This document shows, piece by piece, positions 52,096 to 61,218 of a stretch of 64,000 nt of DNA. This stretch comes from Berkiella sp964496435 (lineage in GTDB: Bacteria; Pseudomonadota; Gammaproteobacteria; Berkiellales; Berkiellaceae). The stretch is from assembly GCA_964496435.1 (NCBI GenBank), contig CAZBZP010000005.1, positions 1 through 64,000 of the forward strand, given 5' to 3'. Positions within the stretch are counted from its first letter, which is position 1, and the number at the start of each line of letters is the position of its first letter. Below the pieces are notes generated by a model that saw nothing but the letters and a program-made list of their open reading frames with translations, was not told the DNA's origin and ran no database searches. Both the position numbers and the translations under genes were made by a program.

Positions 52096-53307
52096 TCAAT
52101 CATCTACCAAGCTCAAACCACCACTTCCTTTGCCACCCGTTTTTTTATCATCTTTGTTAGGATTTAGTGGAAGTAATGTTGATAAAGGAGAGGTTTCTTC
52201 TTTGGGGGCATGGCTTTCTTCGTGATGTTCGTCAACCGCGGCTATGCTTTTATCCTTCATGCTAATTTTTAACCTTAAGTTATTCCGTGAATCAGCATTA
52301 CGTAAGGCTTCTTCAAGTGATATTTTCTTTTCAAAATAAAGGCGTTCTAATGCTTGATCAAAGGTTTGCATGCCAAGGTTTTCTGATTTCTCCATTGTTT
52401 CTTTAATCGCAGAGATTTCACCACGTTGAATTAAGGTTAAAACAAGGGGTGTCCCTAACATCACTTCAATGGCAGCAGTTCTTTTGCCATCCATCGTTTT
52501 GACTAACCGTTGAGAAATAATTGCTTTAAGGTTGAATGATAGATCTAGTAAAAGCTGTTGACGTCTGTCTTCAGGGAAGAAGTTAATAATCCTGTCTAAT
52601 GCTTGATTGGCATTATTTGCATGAAGGGTTGATAAACATAAATGACCAGTTTCAGCAAATGAAATAGCATGTTCCATCGTTTCACGAGATCGTATTTCAC
52701 CGATTAAAATTACGTCAGGTGCTTGTCGTAATGTATTTTTGAGTGCTTCCTCATAGGTTAAGGTATCCATTCCAACCTCACGTTGGTTAATAATGGATTG
52801 TTTATGTGGATGCACATATTCGATGGGATCTTCAATCGAAATAATATGGTTTGCGCTATTTGTATTACGATAATCAATCATGGCTGCTAAAGAGGTTGAT
52901 TTTCCAGAGCCAGTTGCTCCTACTATCAATATTAAACCCCTGGTTTCCATGATAATATCTTTTAATACAAAAGGTAATTCCAGAGATTCAATGGTAGGAA
53001 TTTCTGTTTGGATGCGTCTGATGACAAGGGCGACATCACCGCGTTGAATAAAAATATTAACGCGAAATCTACCTAGTTTTTCATTAGCGATGGCTAAATT
53101 CATTTCCATTTTTTGTTCAAAGATAGCTGTTTGTTGAGAGTCCATTATTTCATAAGCTACTTTTTTAATTTCTTCTTTGATTAGGGGAGTATTATCAATT
53201 TGGGTTAATTTCCCATAGGATTTTACTGAAGCAGGTTTTCCTGTTGTTAAGAACAGATCAGATGCCTCAAGCTCTTTCATTTTAATGAGGTATTTATCAA
53301 TTTCCAT
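52096..53307 (-). CDS. pilU: Type IV pilus retraction ATPase PilU
   Basis: 403 residues. Walker A is GATGSGKST (about 129-137), the Asp box and Walker B are IISIEDPIEYVH and DVILIGEIRSRETM, and the His box is SFAETGHLCLSTLHAN. FAETGHLC and the long charged tail separate PilU from PilT. It powers pilus retraction with PilT. No pilT lies in the window. The tail from about 355 on is Lys/Glu/Ser-rich and ends in a Gly-rich stretch. Confidence 0.88.
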   Translation of the reverse strand: MEIDKYLIKMKELEASDLFLTTGKPASVKSYGKLTQIDNTPLIKEEIKKVAYEIMDSQQTAIFEQKMEMNLAIANEKLGRFRVNIFIQRGDVALVIRRIQTEIPTIESLELPFVLKDIIMETRGLILIVGATGSGKSTSLAAMIDYRNTNSANHIISIEDPIEYVHPHKQSIINQREVGMDTLTYEEALKNTLRQAPDVILIGEIRSRETMEHAISFAETGHLCLSTLHANNANQALDRIINFFPEDRRQQLLLDLSFNLKAIISQRLVKTMDGKRTAAIEVMLGTPLVLTLIQRGEISAIKETMEKSENLGMQTFDQALERLYFEKKISLEEALRNADSRNNLRLKISMKDKSIAAVDEHHEESHAPKEETSPLSTLLPLNPNKDDKKTGGKGSGGLSLVDD

Positions 53308-53342
53308 TTAGCATCCTTTGGGAAAGTATCGTTACATACTTG

Positions 53343-53366
53343 CTATAATTATTAGAATAATTATAG
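53343..53366. promoter_or_regulatory. Palindrome containing back-to-back -10 boxes
   Basis: CTATAATTATT-AG-AATAATTATAG is a perfect 11-bp inverted repeat in the divergent gap between pilU and the SPFH gene. TATAAT occurs on both strands, so it may hold overlapping promoters for the two genes or a repressor site. No convincing -35 box was found. Confidence 0.4.
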
Positions 53367-53450
53367 TAACTTACTTAATAAGTTTTTTTAATAAACTGTG
53401 TTACTATCTAGTGAATTACTTAAATTGCTCGTTTTGTCTTAGGGGGCCCT

Positions 53451-54371
53451 ATGGATTTTGGTGGAGTTGTATTTCTGATCCTTATTTTGGCTGTTTTTGT
53501 GATATTCATGGGGGTAAAACAAGTACCTCAGGGTTATGAATGGACAGTAGAGCGCTTTGGTCGTTACATTCAAACTTTGTCCCCTGGTTTATCACTCATC
53601 GTGCCTTTTGTTGATAGAATTGGCACAAAGTTAAATATGATGGAACAAGTGGTTGATATTCCTTCCCAAGAAATTATCACCAAAGATAATGCGATGGTGA
53701 AAGTGGATGGGATCTGTTTTTATCAAGTCGTTGATGCTGCTAAAGCAGCTTATGAAGTCAGCGAATTAGACAGAGCATTACGTGCTTTAACAATGACCAA
53801 CATTCGTACCGTTTTAGGTTCTATGGCATTAGATGAAGCTTTATCTAATCGCGACCATATTAATACCAAATTGCTGTCTGTTGTTGATGAAGCTACCACG
53901 CCTTGGGGTGTGAAGGTAACACGTGTTGAGATTAAGGATATTTCTCCGCCAAAAGATCTTGTGAATGCAATGGCGGCGCAAATGAAAGCAGAACGAGAAA
54001 AGCGCGCGAAAGTCTTAGAAGCAGAAGGGATCAGAGCATCTGCTATTTTAAAGGCAGAAGGGGATAAGCAATCTGTTGTGCTATCCGCAGAAGGTAAAAA
54101 GGAAGCGGCATTTCGTGAAGCCGAAGCAAGAGAAAGAACAGCGGCCGCAGAAGCTAAAGCAACAGAAGTGGTCAGTGAAGCCTTATCAAAAGGAAATATC
54201 CAAGCCTTAAATTACTTTGTGGCACAACGTTATGTTGATGCTTTGGGTAAGATTGCAAGTGCAGAAAACCAAAAAGTAGTCTTGATGCCATTAGAAGCTG
54301 GTAGTGTCATTGGTTCAATTGCGGGGATTTCAGAAATCGCCAAGCAAACTTTCAATAAAGCGAAGGAATAG
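53451..54371 (+). CDS. qmcA: SPFH/Band 7 membrane protein (QmcA/stomatin-like)
   Basis: 306 residues. One N-terminal membrane helix (about 3-22), then the Band 7 domain (VPQGYEWTVERFGRYIQTLSPGL, cut as GYEWTVERFGRYIQT, about 26-180), then an Ala/Glu-rich coiled coil (about 190-240). SPFH proteins form large ring-like cages or microdomains in the inner membrane and influence proteases. The next gene is an NfeD partner, the usual pairing. Confidence 0.9.
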   Translation: MDFGGVVFLILILAVFVIFMGVKQVPQGYEWTVERFGRYIQTLSPGLSLIVPFVDRIGTKLNMMEQVVDIPSQEIITKDNAMVKVDGICFYQVVDAAKAAYEVSELDRALRALTMTNIRTVLGSMALDEALSNRDHINTKLLSVVDEATTPWGVKVTRVEIKDISPPKDLVNAMAAQMKAEREKRAKVLEAEGIRASAILKAEGDKQSVVLSAEGKKEAAFREAEARERTAAAEAKATEVVSEALSKGNIQALNYFVAQRYVDALGKIASAENQKVVLMPLEAGSVIGSIAGISEIAKQTFNKAKE

Positions 54372-54373
54372 AT

Positions 54374-54823
54374 ATGGACGCGTTTTTTTCACACCTGGTA
54401 TTTTGGCATTGGTTTGCGCTAGCGGTGGTGCTGGCCATTCTCGACGTTACTATTGGGGCAAACTTTTTCTTTGTCTGGTGTGGTATTTCCGCCGCCATTG
54501 TTGGTTTATTGAAACTAATAGTGACGGGTATGAGCTGGGAAATTCAGTTTTTGATTTTTGGTATCGGCGTCATTGGTAGCGTGTTCATTTGGCGAGCCTA
54601 TTTGAATGCACACCCGCGCCCCAGTGATAAACCAGGTTTAAATCAGCGCTCGGCGCAATATATAGGCAGGACCTTTGACTTAGAAGAAGCGATTGTTAAT
54701 GGTCGTGGAAAGGTGCGCGTGGCTGATACATTATGGATAGTTTCTGGTGAAGACATGCCACAGGGAACAAATGTGAAGGTTGTTGCCGTAGATGGAACGA
54801 TACTAAAGGTTGAAAAAACCTAA
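54374..54823 (+). CDS. NfeD-family membrane protein
   Basis: 149 residues with three to four membrane helices (about 10-80) and a small C-terminal OB-fold beta domain (YIGRTFDLEEAIVNGRGKVRV, cut as EAIVNGRGKVRV, ending in VVAVDGTILKVEK). This is the short NfeD form that works with SPFH proteins. It starts 2 bases after qmcA and is surely cotranscribed. Confidence 0.9.
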   Translation: MDAFFSHLVFWHWFALAVVLAILDVTIGANFFFVWCGISAAIVGLLKLIVTGMSWEIQFLIFGIGVIGSVFIWRAYLNAHPRPSDKPGLNQRSAQYIGRTFDLEEAIVNGRGKVRVADTLWIVSGEDMPQGTNVKVVAVDGTILKVEKT

Positions 54824-54836
54824 AGCTTATAAAGGA

Positions 54837-54869
54837 GCGGACATGAAGTCCGCAATTTTCCAGGGATAG
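54837..54869 (+). other. Hairpin overlapping an 8-codon leader reading frame before glnE
   Basis: GCGGAC-ATGAA-GTCCGC (54837-54853) is a 6-bp hairpin followed by AATTTTC. Its loop contains an ATG with AAAGGAG 6-7 bases upstream, opening the frame MKSAIFQG with a TAG at 54867-54869, seven bases before the glnE GTG. It is either a weak terminator or a short upstream frame that couples translation into glnE. Confidence 0.35.
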
Positions 54870-54875
54870 GAAAAC

Positions 54876-57755
54876 GTGCAAATACGGTTTGATAATTATC
54901 TCAACACGCTGCCTGCCACGATGAAGAAAAACTTACTTCAATCATGGCAGGCTTATCAAATTAGAGCACATACCAATCAAGTTCGTATCCCACAAGACTC
55001 ATCTTTTTTACATGCCTTATGGTTGGTGCTAGCTTCAAGTGATTATGCGACGCATCAGTTTTGCCTACAACCTGATTTGCCTATCAATATTGCACAAGAA
55101 AAGCACCAACAATACACCGCAGATTTTTTCAAGCAAGAATGGTTATCGTTCGTGGATGATATTCATGATGAATCATCTTTAATGAAAGCATTAAGGCAGT
55201 TTCGCCATAAAGCTATCACCAGAATTATTTGGCGCGAATTAAATCATTTATGTACTTTTGAAGAGCATTTACAAGAATTATCGGACTTTGCCGATGTTTG
55301 CGTGCAGGTGACGACAGACTTTCTCTATGATAAAGCATGCGAGCAATGGGGTATACCTGTAAATGACAAAGGCGAGAGCCAACCATTTGTTGTTATCGCT
55401 GTAGGCAAACTTGGTGCTCAAGAATTAAATCTTTCATCGGATATAGATTTAATTTTTGCATATCCTGAAGAAGGTACAACCAGTGGACCGCAACGCAATA
55501 TTACTAATCAACAGTTTTTTACTAAAATTGGCCAGCAATTAATTAAGACTTTAGCCAACATCACGGATGATGGCTTTGTATTTCGTGTTGATATGCGTTT
55601 AAGACCGCATGGTCATAGCGGTAATTTGGTCTTAACTTTTAACGCTATTGAAAATTATTATCAATACCAAGGTCGTGACTGGGAGCGTTATGCTCTTATA
55701 AAAGCAAGAGTCATCACAGGAACTGCGCCTATTGCACAAAAGCTCTTAGCGTTATTGCACCCCTTTGTTTATAGACGATATTTAGATTATGGCGCTTTTG
55801 AATCTTTGCGTGAAATGCGTGATTTAGTAGCAGCAGAGGTAAAACGCAAACCCATTAAAAGAAATATCAAGCAAGGGCCAGGCGGCATAAGACAGATTGA
55901 ATTTTTAGCGCAAGCTTTCCAATTAATCAGAGGTGGACAACACCCGCAATTTCAACATCCCAAACTATTGATTATTCTAAAACGCATAAATGAATCTGGA
56001 TTGTTGGATGATGCGACATGCCGTGATCTTGAAAAAGCCTACATATTTTTGAGACAAAGTGAGCATCGGTTGCAGTTAATGCAAGATCAACAAACCCATG
56101 AGTTGCCCAAAACACCATTAGATAGAGCCAGGCTTTATTTTACAATGGGTTTTTTATCATGGGCAGAATATCGTGTGGTGCTTAAAAGACATACCCATCA
56201 TGTAGAAACCTACTTTAATACAATTTCCTCGACACCCGCAGCTGAAAAAGAAGTTAACATTCCTAAAAATGAGTTTGATTTCATTTGGTCGAGCTTGCAC
56301 GAGCCTGACAATCTAAGCATGCTGGAAAGTGTTGGTTATCAAAACCCCAGGGAAATACAGCAAATGTTGCTTAATTTCAAGGAAAGTAGAACTTGTCAAA
56401 ATTTGAAAAAACATGCGAGTAAGCGTTTAGATAAAATAATGCCGGTTTTAATACTCATGATTGCCAAAGAGGATAATCCGGTTTTAGTAATGACGAGAAT
56501 GTTACGGCTAATGCAATCGATTGCGCGTCGTTCTGCATATTTGTCTTTGCTTCTAGAGAAACCTAAAGCCCTGGCCTATCTCATTAAAGTTGCTAAAACC
56601 AGTGAATGGATTTTGGGCCAATTATGTTCCTATCCTGTTCTACTTGATGAACTCTTAAGCCCTCCTTCTTTGGAGGAAATTACAGATAAAAAGCATTTGG
56701 AAGAAGCATTAAATCAAAGAATAGGTTGGTTATCATTAAATGATCTTGAAGGACAGATGGATCATTTGCGACAATTTAAATCTGCTTGTTATTTACATGT
56801 TGCACTATTAGAGATGGATAAGAACCAAAACAATATTAATGTGCCGCTTGTATTAAACAATATTGCAGAAATTATCTTGCACAAAGTTTATGACTTGAGC
56901 CTTGATTTCATGATAAATCATTATCAGCTGCAAGAAACACAGGAAACGCTAAAGGCGAAAATACCATTTGGTATTATTGCTTATGGCAAGTTAGGTGCGC
57001 AAGAACTGTCTTATCAATCTGATCTTGATTTAGTCTTTTTATATCAAACCTTTGATAAAAAGGGTTTGAAAAGTGCCTCAAAAACCATGGCTTATGAAGA
57101 ATATAGTTTACGCCTTGCGCAACGTATTATACATATGTTGAGTACGCATACGAGCGCTGGTACCTTGTATGATGTCGATGTGCGATTACGTCCTGGTGGT
57201 AGTGCTGGATTATTGGTTAGTCATTTTGATGCATTTAATAAATATTTGCATACACAAGCATGGACATGGGAGCATCAAGCGCTTGTTAAGGCAAGATTAG
57301 TGATTGCGCCATCTACCTTGTATAGCGAATTTGAAGCGTTGCGAGGAGCTATTTTAACGCAAGTACGCAATCCATTGCTTTTAACGAAAGATATCGATCT
57401 GATGCGTGAGAAAATGCATGAAGGACATCGCTATAACAAAAATGAAATAAAAATGGTCAAAGGAGGACTTGCAGATATTGACTTTATTGCTCAGTATTTT
57501 TTATTACTGTATGCCAATACAACGCCCTCTTTAATAAATTTACGTAGTAGCTTAGAGATAGTAGAAGAATTGCGCGCCAAAGAACGTATTCCCAAAGAGA
57601 ATGCGATTCTTTTAATTGCGGCATTAACTTGTTATCAAAAGCATATCAGACGTAAGATTTTCGATCGAGAGCTAAGCTTGGATGAAGACAATGAAGTCAA
57701 AAATTATGTGCAACAAGTTAGTCAATTGTGGTTTGATATATTTAATTCTGTATAA
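54876..57755 (+). CDS. glnE: Glutamine synthetase adenylyltransferase / deadenylylase
   Basis: 959 residues, close to the usual length. Two nucleotidyltransferase halves are present: GKLGAQELNLSSDIDLIFAYPEEG (near 175-198, GxxDxDxxF-type SSDIDLIFAY) and GKLGAQELSYQSDLDLVFLY (near 705-724), each followed by VDMRLRPHG or VDVRLRPGG. One half adds AMP to glutamine synthetase and the other removes it in response to PII and glutamine. The start is GTG with AGG upstream. Confidence 0.96.
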   Translation: MQIRFDNYLNTLPATMKKNLLQSWQAYQIRAHTNQVRIPQDSSFLHALWLVLASSDYATHQFCLQPDLPINIAQEKHQQYTADFFKQEWLSFVDDIHDESSLMKALRQFRHKAITRIIWRELNHLCTFEEHLQELSDFADVCVQVTTDFLYDKACEQWGIPVNDKGESQPFVVIAVGKLGAQELNLSSDIDLIFAYPEEGTTSGPQRNITNQQFFTKIGQQLIKTLANITDDGFVFRVDMRLRPHGHSGNLVLTFNAIENYYQYQGRDWERYALIKARVITGTAPIAQKLLALLHPFVYRRYLDYGAFESLREMRDLVAAEVKRKPIKRNIKQGPGGIRQIEFLAQAFQLIRGGQHPQFQHPKLLIILKRINESGLLDDATCRDLEKAYIFLRQSEHRLQLMQDQQTHELPKTPLDRARLYFTMGFLSWAEYRVVLKRHTHHVETYFNTISSTPAAEKEVNIPKNEFDFIWSSLHEPDNLSMLESVGYQNPREIQQMLLNFKESRTCQNLKKHASKRLDKIMPVLILMIAKEDNPVLVMTRMLRLMQSIARRSAYLSLLLEKPKALAYLIKVAKTSEWILGQLCSYPVLLDELLSPPSLEEITDKKHLEEALNQRIGWLSLNDLEGQMDHLRQFKSACYLHVALLEMDKNQNNINVPLVLNNIAEIILHKVYDLSLDFMINHYQLQETQETLKAKIPFGIIAYGKLGAQELSYQSDLDLVFLYQTFDKKGLKSASKTMAYEEYSLRLAQRIIHMLSTHTSAGTLYDVDVRLRPGGSAGLLVSHFDAFNKYLHTQAWTWEHQALVKARLVIAPSTLYSEFEALRGAILTQVRNPLLLTKDIDLMREKMHEGHRYNKNEIKMVKGGLADIDFIAQYFLLLYANTTPSLINLRSSLEIVEELRAKERIPKENAILLIAALTCYQKHIRRKIFDRELSLDEDNEVKNYVQQVSQLWFDIFNSV

Positions 57756-57834
57756 GTAGACTCATAATAGATATTTTATCTCGTATTGCGTTATACTCAA
57801 AGCCGATAAAAAATGAATGCAAAAGGAGCCCCGC

Positions 57835-58761
57835 ATGGCATCAATGGCAGATAGAGATGGATTTATATGGATGGATGGGCAATGGCTAAAGTGGCGAGAA
57901 GCTAATATCCACGTATTAACGCATTCATTACATTATGGCATGGGGATCTATGAGGGAATAAGGGCTTATCCGACTGCGGATGGTACGGCGATATTTCGCC
58001 TTAAAGATCACACCGAAAGGTTTTTTCGCTCTGCACATATACTTCGTATGCCAATGCCCTTTGATAGAGAAACCCTCAATGAAGCGCAAAAGGAAGTTAT
58101 TGTAAGAAATCAACTCAAAGCTGGCTACATTAGACCCATCTGCTTCTATGGCAGTGAGGGAATGGGGTTGCGCGCAGATAATTTAAAAACACATGTTGCA
58201 ATCGCTGCCTGGGAGTGGGGTGCTTACATGGGAGAAGAAAATCTTGAGCGTGGTATCAAAGTCCGCACCTCTTCCTATACGCGCCATCACGTTAATATCA
58301 TCATGACCAAAGCTAAAGCAACAGGAAACTATGTAAACTCGATGTTGGCTTTGCAAGAAGCGTTATCCAGTGGGGCAGATGAAGCATTACTATTAGATCC
58401 AGAAGGTTATGTCGCTGAAGGCAGCGGTGAAAACTTTTTCTTAATTCGAAAAGGTGTTTTGCATACACCACAGTTAACATCCTGTCTTGAAGGTATAACC
58501 CGCGATACATTGATTACTATTGCACAAGATTTGGGCATGAAGGTAGTTGAACGTTCTATTACGCGAGATGAAGTCTATGTGGCAGATGAATGTTTCTTTA
58601 CCGGCACTGCCGCTGAAGTGACCCCCATAAGAGAAGTGGATGGTCGTGTTATCGGCAATGGTGGCCGTGGCCCTATCACAGAAAAACTCCAACGATTATT
58701 TTTTGATCACGTTTATGGGAGAATCCAGAAACATCCTGAGTGGCTAACTTATGTCTCCTGA
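57835..58761 (+). CDS. ilvE: Branched-chain amino acid aminotransferase
   Basis: 308 residues from the ATG at 57835, seven bases after AGGAG; an ATG six codons earlier would place that site inside the coding region. The fold-type IV PLP enzyme keeps HYGMGIYEGIRAY, the PLP lysine in NIIMTKAKATGNYVNS (Lys about 160), EGSGENFF and EGITRDT. It carries out the last step of valine, leucine and isoleucine synthesis and the first step of their breakdown. No other ilv gene is nearby. Confidence 0.94.
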   Translation: MASMADRDGFIWMDGQWLKWREANIHVLTHSLHYGMGIYEGIRAYPTADGTAIFRLKDHTERFFRSAHILRMPMPFDRETLNEAQKEVIVRNQLKAGYIRPICFYGSEGMGLRADNLKTHVAIAAWEWGAYMGEENLERGIKVRTSSYTRHHVNIIMTKAKATGNYVNSMLALQEALSSGADEALLLDPEGYVAEGSGENFFLIRKGVLHTPQLTSCLEGITRDTLITIAQDLGMKVVERSITRDEVYVADECFFTGTAAEVTPIREVDGRVIGNGGRGPITEKLQRLFFDHVYGRIQKHPEWLTYVS

Positions 58762-58878
58762 AATAGCTATTTATGATTTAAATAACTATCTAAAATAACT
58801 TAAAAAGCTTTCTAAGGGTGGGCTCATCTATTCTGCGAATGTTACAATGCTTCCTTTAAGTGAGAAGGGACCAAAGGC

Positions 58879-59109
58879 ATGAAAGCGAGTGATGAGCACA
58901 TTCCAGCAAGTGCATCTAAAGAATACCAAGTCAGCACAAAGGACTTACCTTTATCATGCCCTATGCCCAACATGACACTATGGAATGCGCACCCTCGCGT
59001 ATATCTTCCTATTGAAAAAACAGGTAAAGCAACCTGCCCTTATTGCGGTGCTCACTATACCTTGACAGATTTTCAGCAGGGCGCACATTCATCAGGGCAT
59101 AATGCATAA
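58879..59109 (+). CDS. CHCC-type zinc-finger protein
   Basis: 76 residues. SCPMPNMTLWNAHPRVYLP and TCPYCGAHYTL supply Cys, His, Cys, Cys ligands, the zf-CHCC pattern related to the mitochondrial complex I subunit NDUFS6. In gammaproteobacteria this small gene commonly lies between ilvE and waaF, as here. Its function is not known. The last 8 bases overlap waaF. Confidence 0.88.
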   Translation: MKASDEHIPASASKEYQVSTKDLPLSCPMPNMTLWNAHPRVYLPIEKTGKATCPYCGAHYTLTDFQQGAHSSGHNA

Positions 59110-60151
59110 AATGAACAGTTATTCGAACTCTGCCTCTGATAGAACTTTAGTCATCGGCCCTTCATGGGTTGGCGATATGGTCATGGCACAAGCCTTATTC
59201 AAGGCTATCAAGCAGCGTTTTCCACAAACCGCCATCGATGTGCTTGCACCTCAGTGGAGCCGACCATTGACCGAGCGCATGGCAGAGATCGCAGGCAGCA
59301 TTGCTATGCCGCTCAATCATGGTGAATTTGGACTGGGCACCAGGTATAAGTTGGGCAAGGAACTATCCGGGGCAAACTATCAGCGCTGCTACGTACTTCC
59401 TAATTCTTTTAAATCCGCGCTGGTACCTTTTTTTGCCAAGATCCCTGAGCGCATTGGTTGGCGTGGGGAATGGCGATATGGTTTATTGAATCAAGTTCGT
59501 ATTTTATCCAAAAAGAAATACCCTTTGATGGTGCAGCGTTATGTTGCGCTTGCCTTTGAGAAAAATAAATCTATAGATGATGCAAGTGTTTATAAACCAA
59601 GCTTGACGGTGCATAAAGAAAATAGCGAAGCGGCCCTACAGCGCTATCAACTTAACACACAATCACCTATTTTAGTTATGTGTCCTGGTGCAGAGTTTGG
59701 ACCTTCTAAACGTTGGCCAGAAAAATACTATGCAAATTTAGCAAATCATTACCTTGATAAGGGTTGGCAAATTTGGGTCTTTGGTTCTGCTAAAGACAGC
59801 GTTGTTGCTCAAGCGATACAACAACAAACAAATCAAAGATGTATTGATTTAACAGGCAAAACCAATTTGGGCGAAGCGATTGATTTGATGTCTTTAGCTT
59901 CTGTTGTCGTTACGAATGATTCAGGCTTAATGCATATTGCCGCCGCATTAGATCGCCCATTAGTAGCCGTTTATGGTTCTACTTCTCCGGGTTTTACCCC
60001 GCCCTTAAACGACGAAGCGTATATTATTCAAGAACAACTTTCTTGCAGTCCCTGTTTTAAACGTATTTGTCCTTTAGGGCATCACCAGTGCATGGAAAAG
60101 CTCAGTGTTGATAAAGTGATAAAAGCTGTTGAAGGCGCAATCAGACAATGA
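59102..60151 (+). CDS. waaF: LPS heptosyltransferase II
   Basis: 349 residues, a GT-B fold of family GT9. VIGPSWVGDMVMAQALF at the start, CPGAEFGPSKRWPEKYYA in the middle, and TNDSGLMHIAAALDRPLVAVYGSTSP for the donor site are diagnostic of WaaF (DSGLMH and YGSTSP). It adds the second heptose to the LPS inner core. It overlaps the zinc-finger gene upstream and waaC downstream, so the cluster is translationally coupled. Confidence 0.94.
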   Translation: MHKMNSYSNSASDRTLVIGPSWVGDMVMAQALFKAIKQRFPQTAIDVLAPQWSRPLTERMAEIAGSIAMPLNHGEFGLGTRYKLGKELSGANYQRCYVLPNSFKSALVPFFAKIPERIGWRGEWRYGLLNQVRILSKKKYPLMVQRYVALAFEKNKSIDDASVYKPSLTVHKENSEAALQRYQLNTQSPILVMCPGAEFGPSKRWPEKYYANLANHYLDKGWQIWVFGSAKDSVVAQAIQQQTNQRCIDLTGKTNLGEAIDLMSLASVVVTNDSGLMHIAAALDRPLVAVYGSTSPGFTPPLNDEAYIIQEQLSCSPCFKRICPLGHHQCMEKLSVDKVIKAVEGAIRQ

Positions 60152-61215
60152 AGCGAATTTTAATTGTTAAAATGTCCTCAATGGGCGATGTGCTGCACAC
60201 TTTGCCTGCGCTCACGGATGCTATTCAATTTTATCCTGATGTCACCTTTGATTGGGTCGTAGAGCCTTCCTTTGCCGAGATCCCGCTTTGGCATAAAGCC
60301 GTGAGAAAAGTCATTCATGCCCCTTTACGACGCTTTAAAAAAATGCCAGTAAAAACCTATAAAGCAAAAGAATGGCATCAATTGATAAAGCAACTACGTT
60401 ATACAGATTATGATGCTGTTATCGATGCTCAAGGGCTTGTGAAAAGTTCACTTGTAGCCAATTTTAGTAAAGGAAAGCGTTTTGGTTTGGATTGGCAAAG
60501 TGCAAGAGAGCCCATAGCCAGCATATTTTATGACGAGAAAATTGCTGTTGAAAAAAATCAACATGCCGTGGAAAGGGTAAGACAATTATTCGCTAAAACG
60601 CTACATTATCCCCTACCAAAAGATGCGCCTGATTATGGGATTGATAAATCAAAATTAGCAGATATATCCTATGGTGATAATACGCTCATTTTTTTACATG
60701 GCACAACATGGGCAACCAAACACTGGCCACAAAATTATTGGCGCCTGCTTGCACAAATTGCAACCCAAGCAGGCTTTGATGTTTTACTGCCTTGGGGCAA
60801 TGAAACTGAAAAAGAAAGAGCGCAGGATATAAAAAATGCCTGCCTAGCAAAGAATACAGCAGACAAAGTAAGTGTTTTGCCTAAACTGTCTTTAGGCGAG
60901 ATTACCAGCTTGATAGCAAAGGCCAAAGGGATTGTTGCTGTTGATACGGGGCTTGGTCATGTTGCTGCGGCAATGGCAACAACAACAGTATCTGTTTATG
61001 GGCCAACCTCACCATTACTTACCGGTGCTTATGGTCCTAAGCAATACCATCTCACAGTAGACGCTTCATGTTCACCTTGTTTTAGCAAAGAGTGTAAAAA
61101 AGGAAAGGGTTATGCCTTGATGCCGCCCTGTTTTGAAAGTTTGCCGCCGGAAAAAGTGTGGCAGAATTTAGTGCAAGCAATGGGCACGTCACGCATCGCA
61201 ATGAAGGAAATTTAA
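60148..61215 (+). CDS. waaC: LPS heptosyltransferase I
   Basis: 355 residues, also GT9. It starts with ILIVKMSSMGDVLHTLPAL, has FLHGTTWATKHWPQNYW in the middle and AVDTGLGHVAAAMATTTVSVYGPTSP at the donor site, where VDTGLGH is the WaaC form. It adds the first heptose to Kdo. The 4-base ATGA overlap with waaF confirms the operon. Confidence 0.94.
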   Translation: MKRILIVKMSSMGDVLHTLPALTDAIQFYPDVTFDWVVEPSFAEIPLWHKAVRKVIHAPLRRFKKMPVKTYKAKEWHQLIKQLRYTDYDAVIDAQGLVKSSLVANFSKGKRFGLDWQSAREPIASIFYDEKIAVEKNQHAVERVRQLFAKTLHYPLPKDAPDYGIDKSKLADISYGDNTLIFLHGTTWATKHWPQNYWRLLAQIATQAGFDVLLPWGNETEKERAQDIKNACLAKNTADKVSVLPKLSLGEITSLIAKAKGIVAVDTGLGHVAAAMATTTVSVYGPTSPLLTGAYGPKQYHLTVDASCSPCFSKECKKGKGYALMPPCFESLPPEKVWQNLVQAMGTSRIAMKEI

Positions 61216-61218
61216 AAA

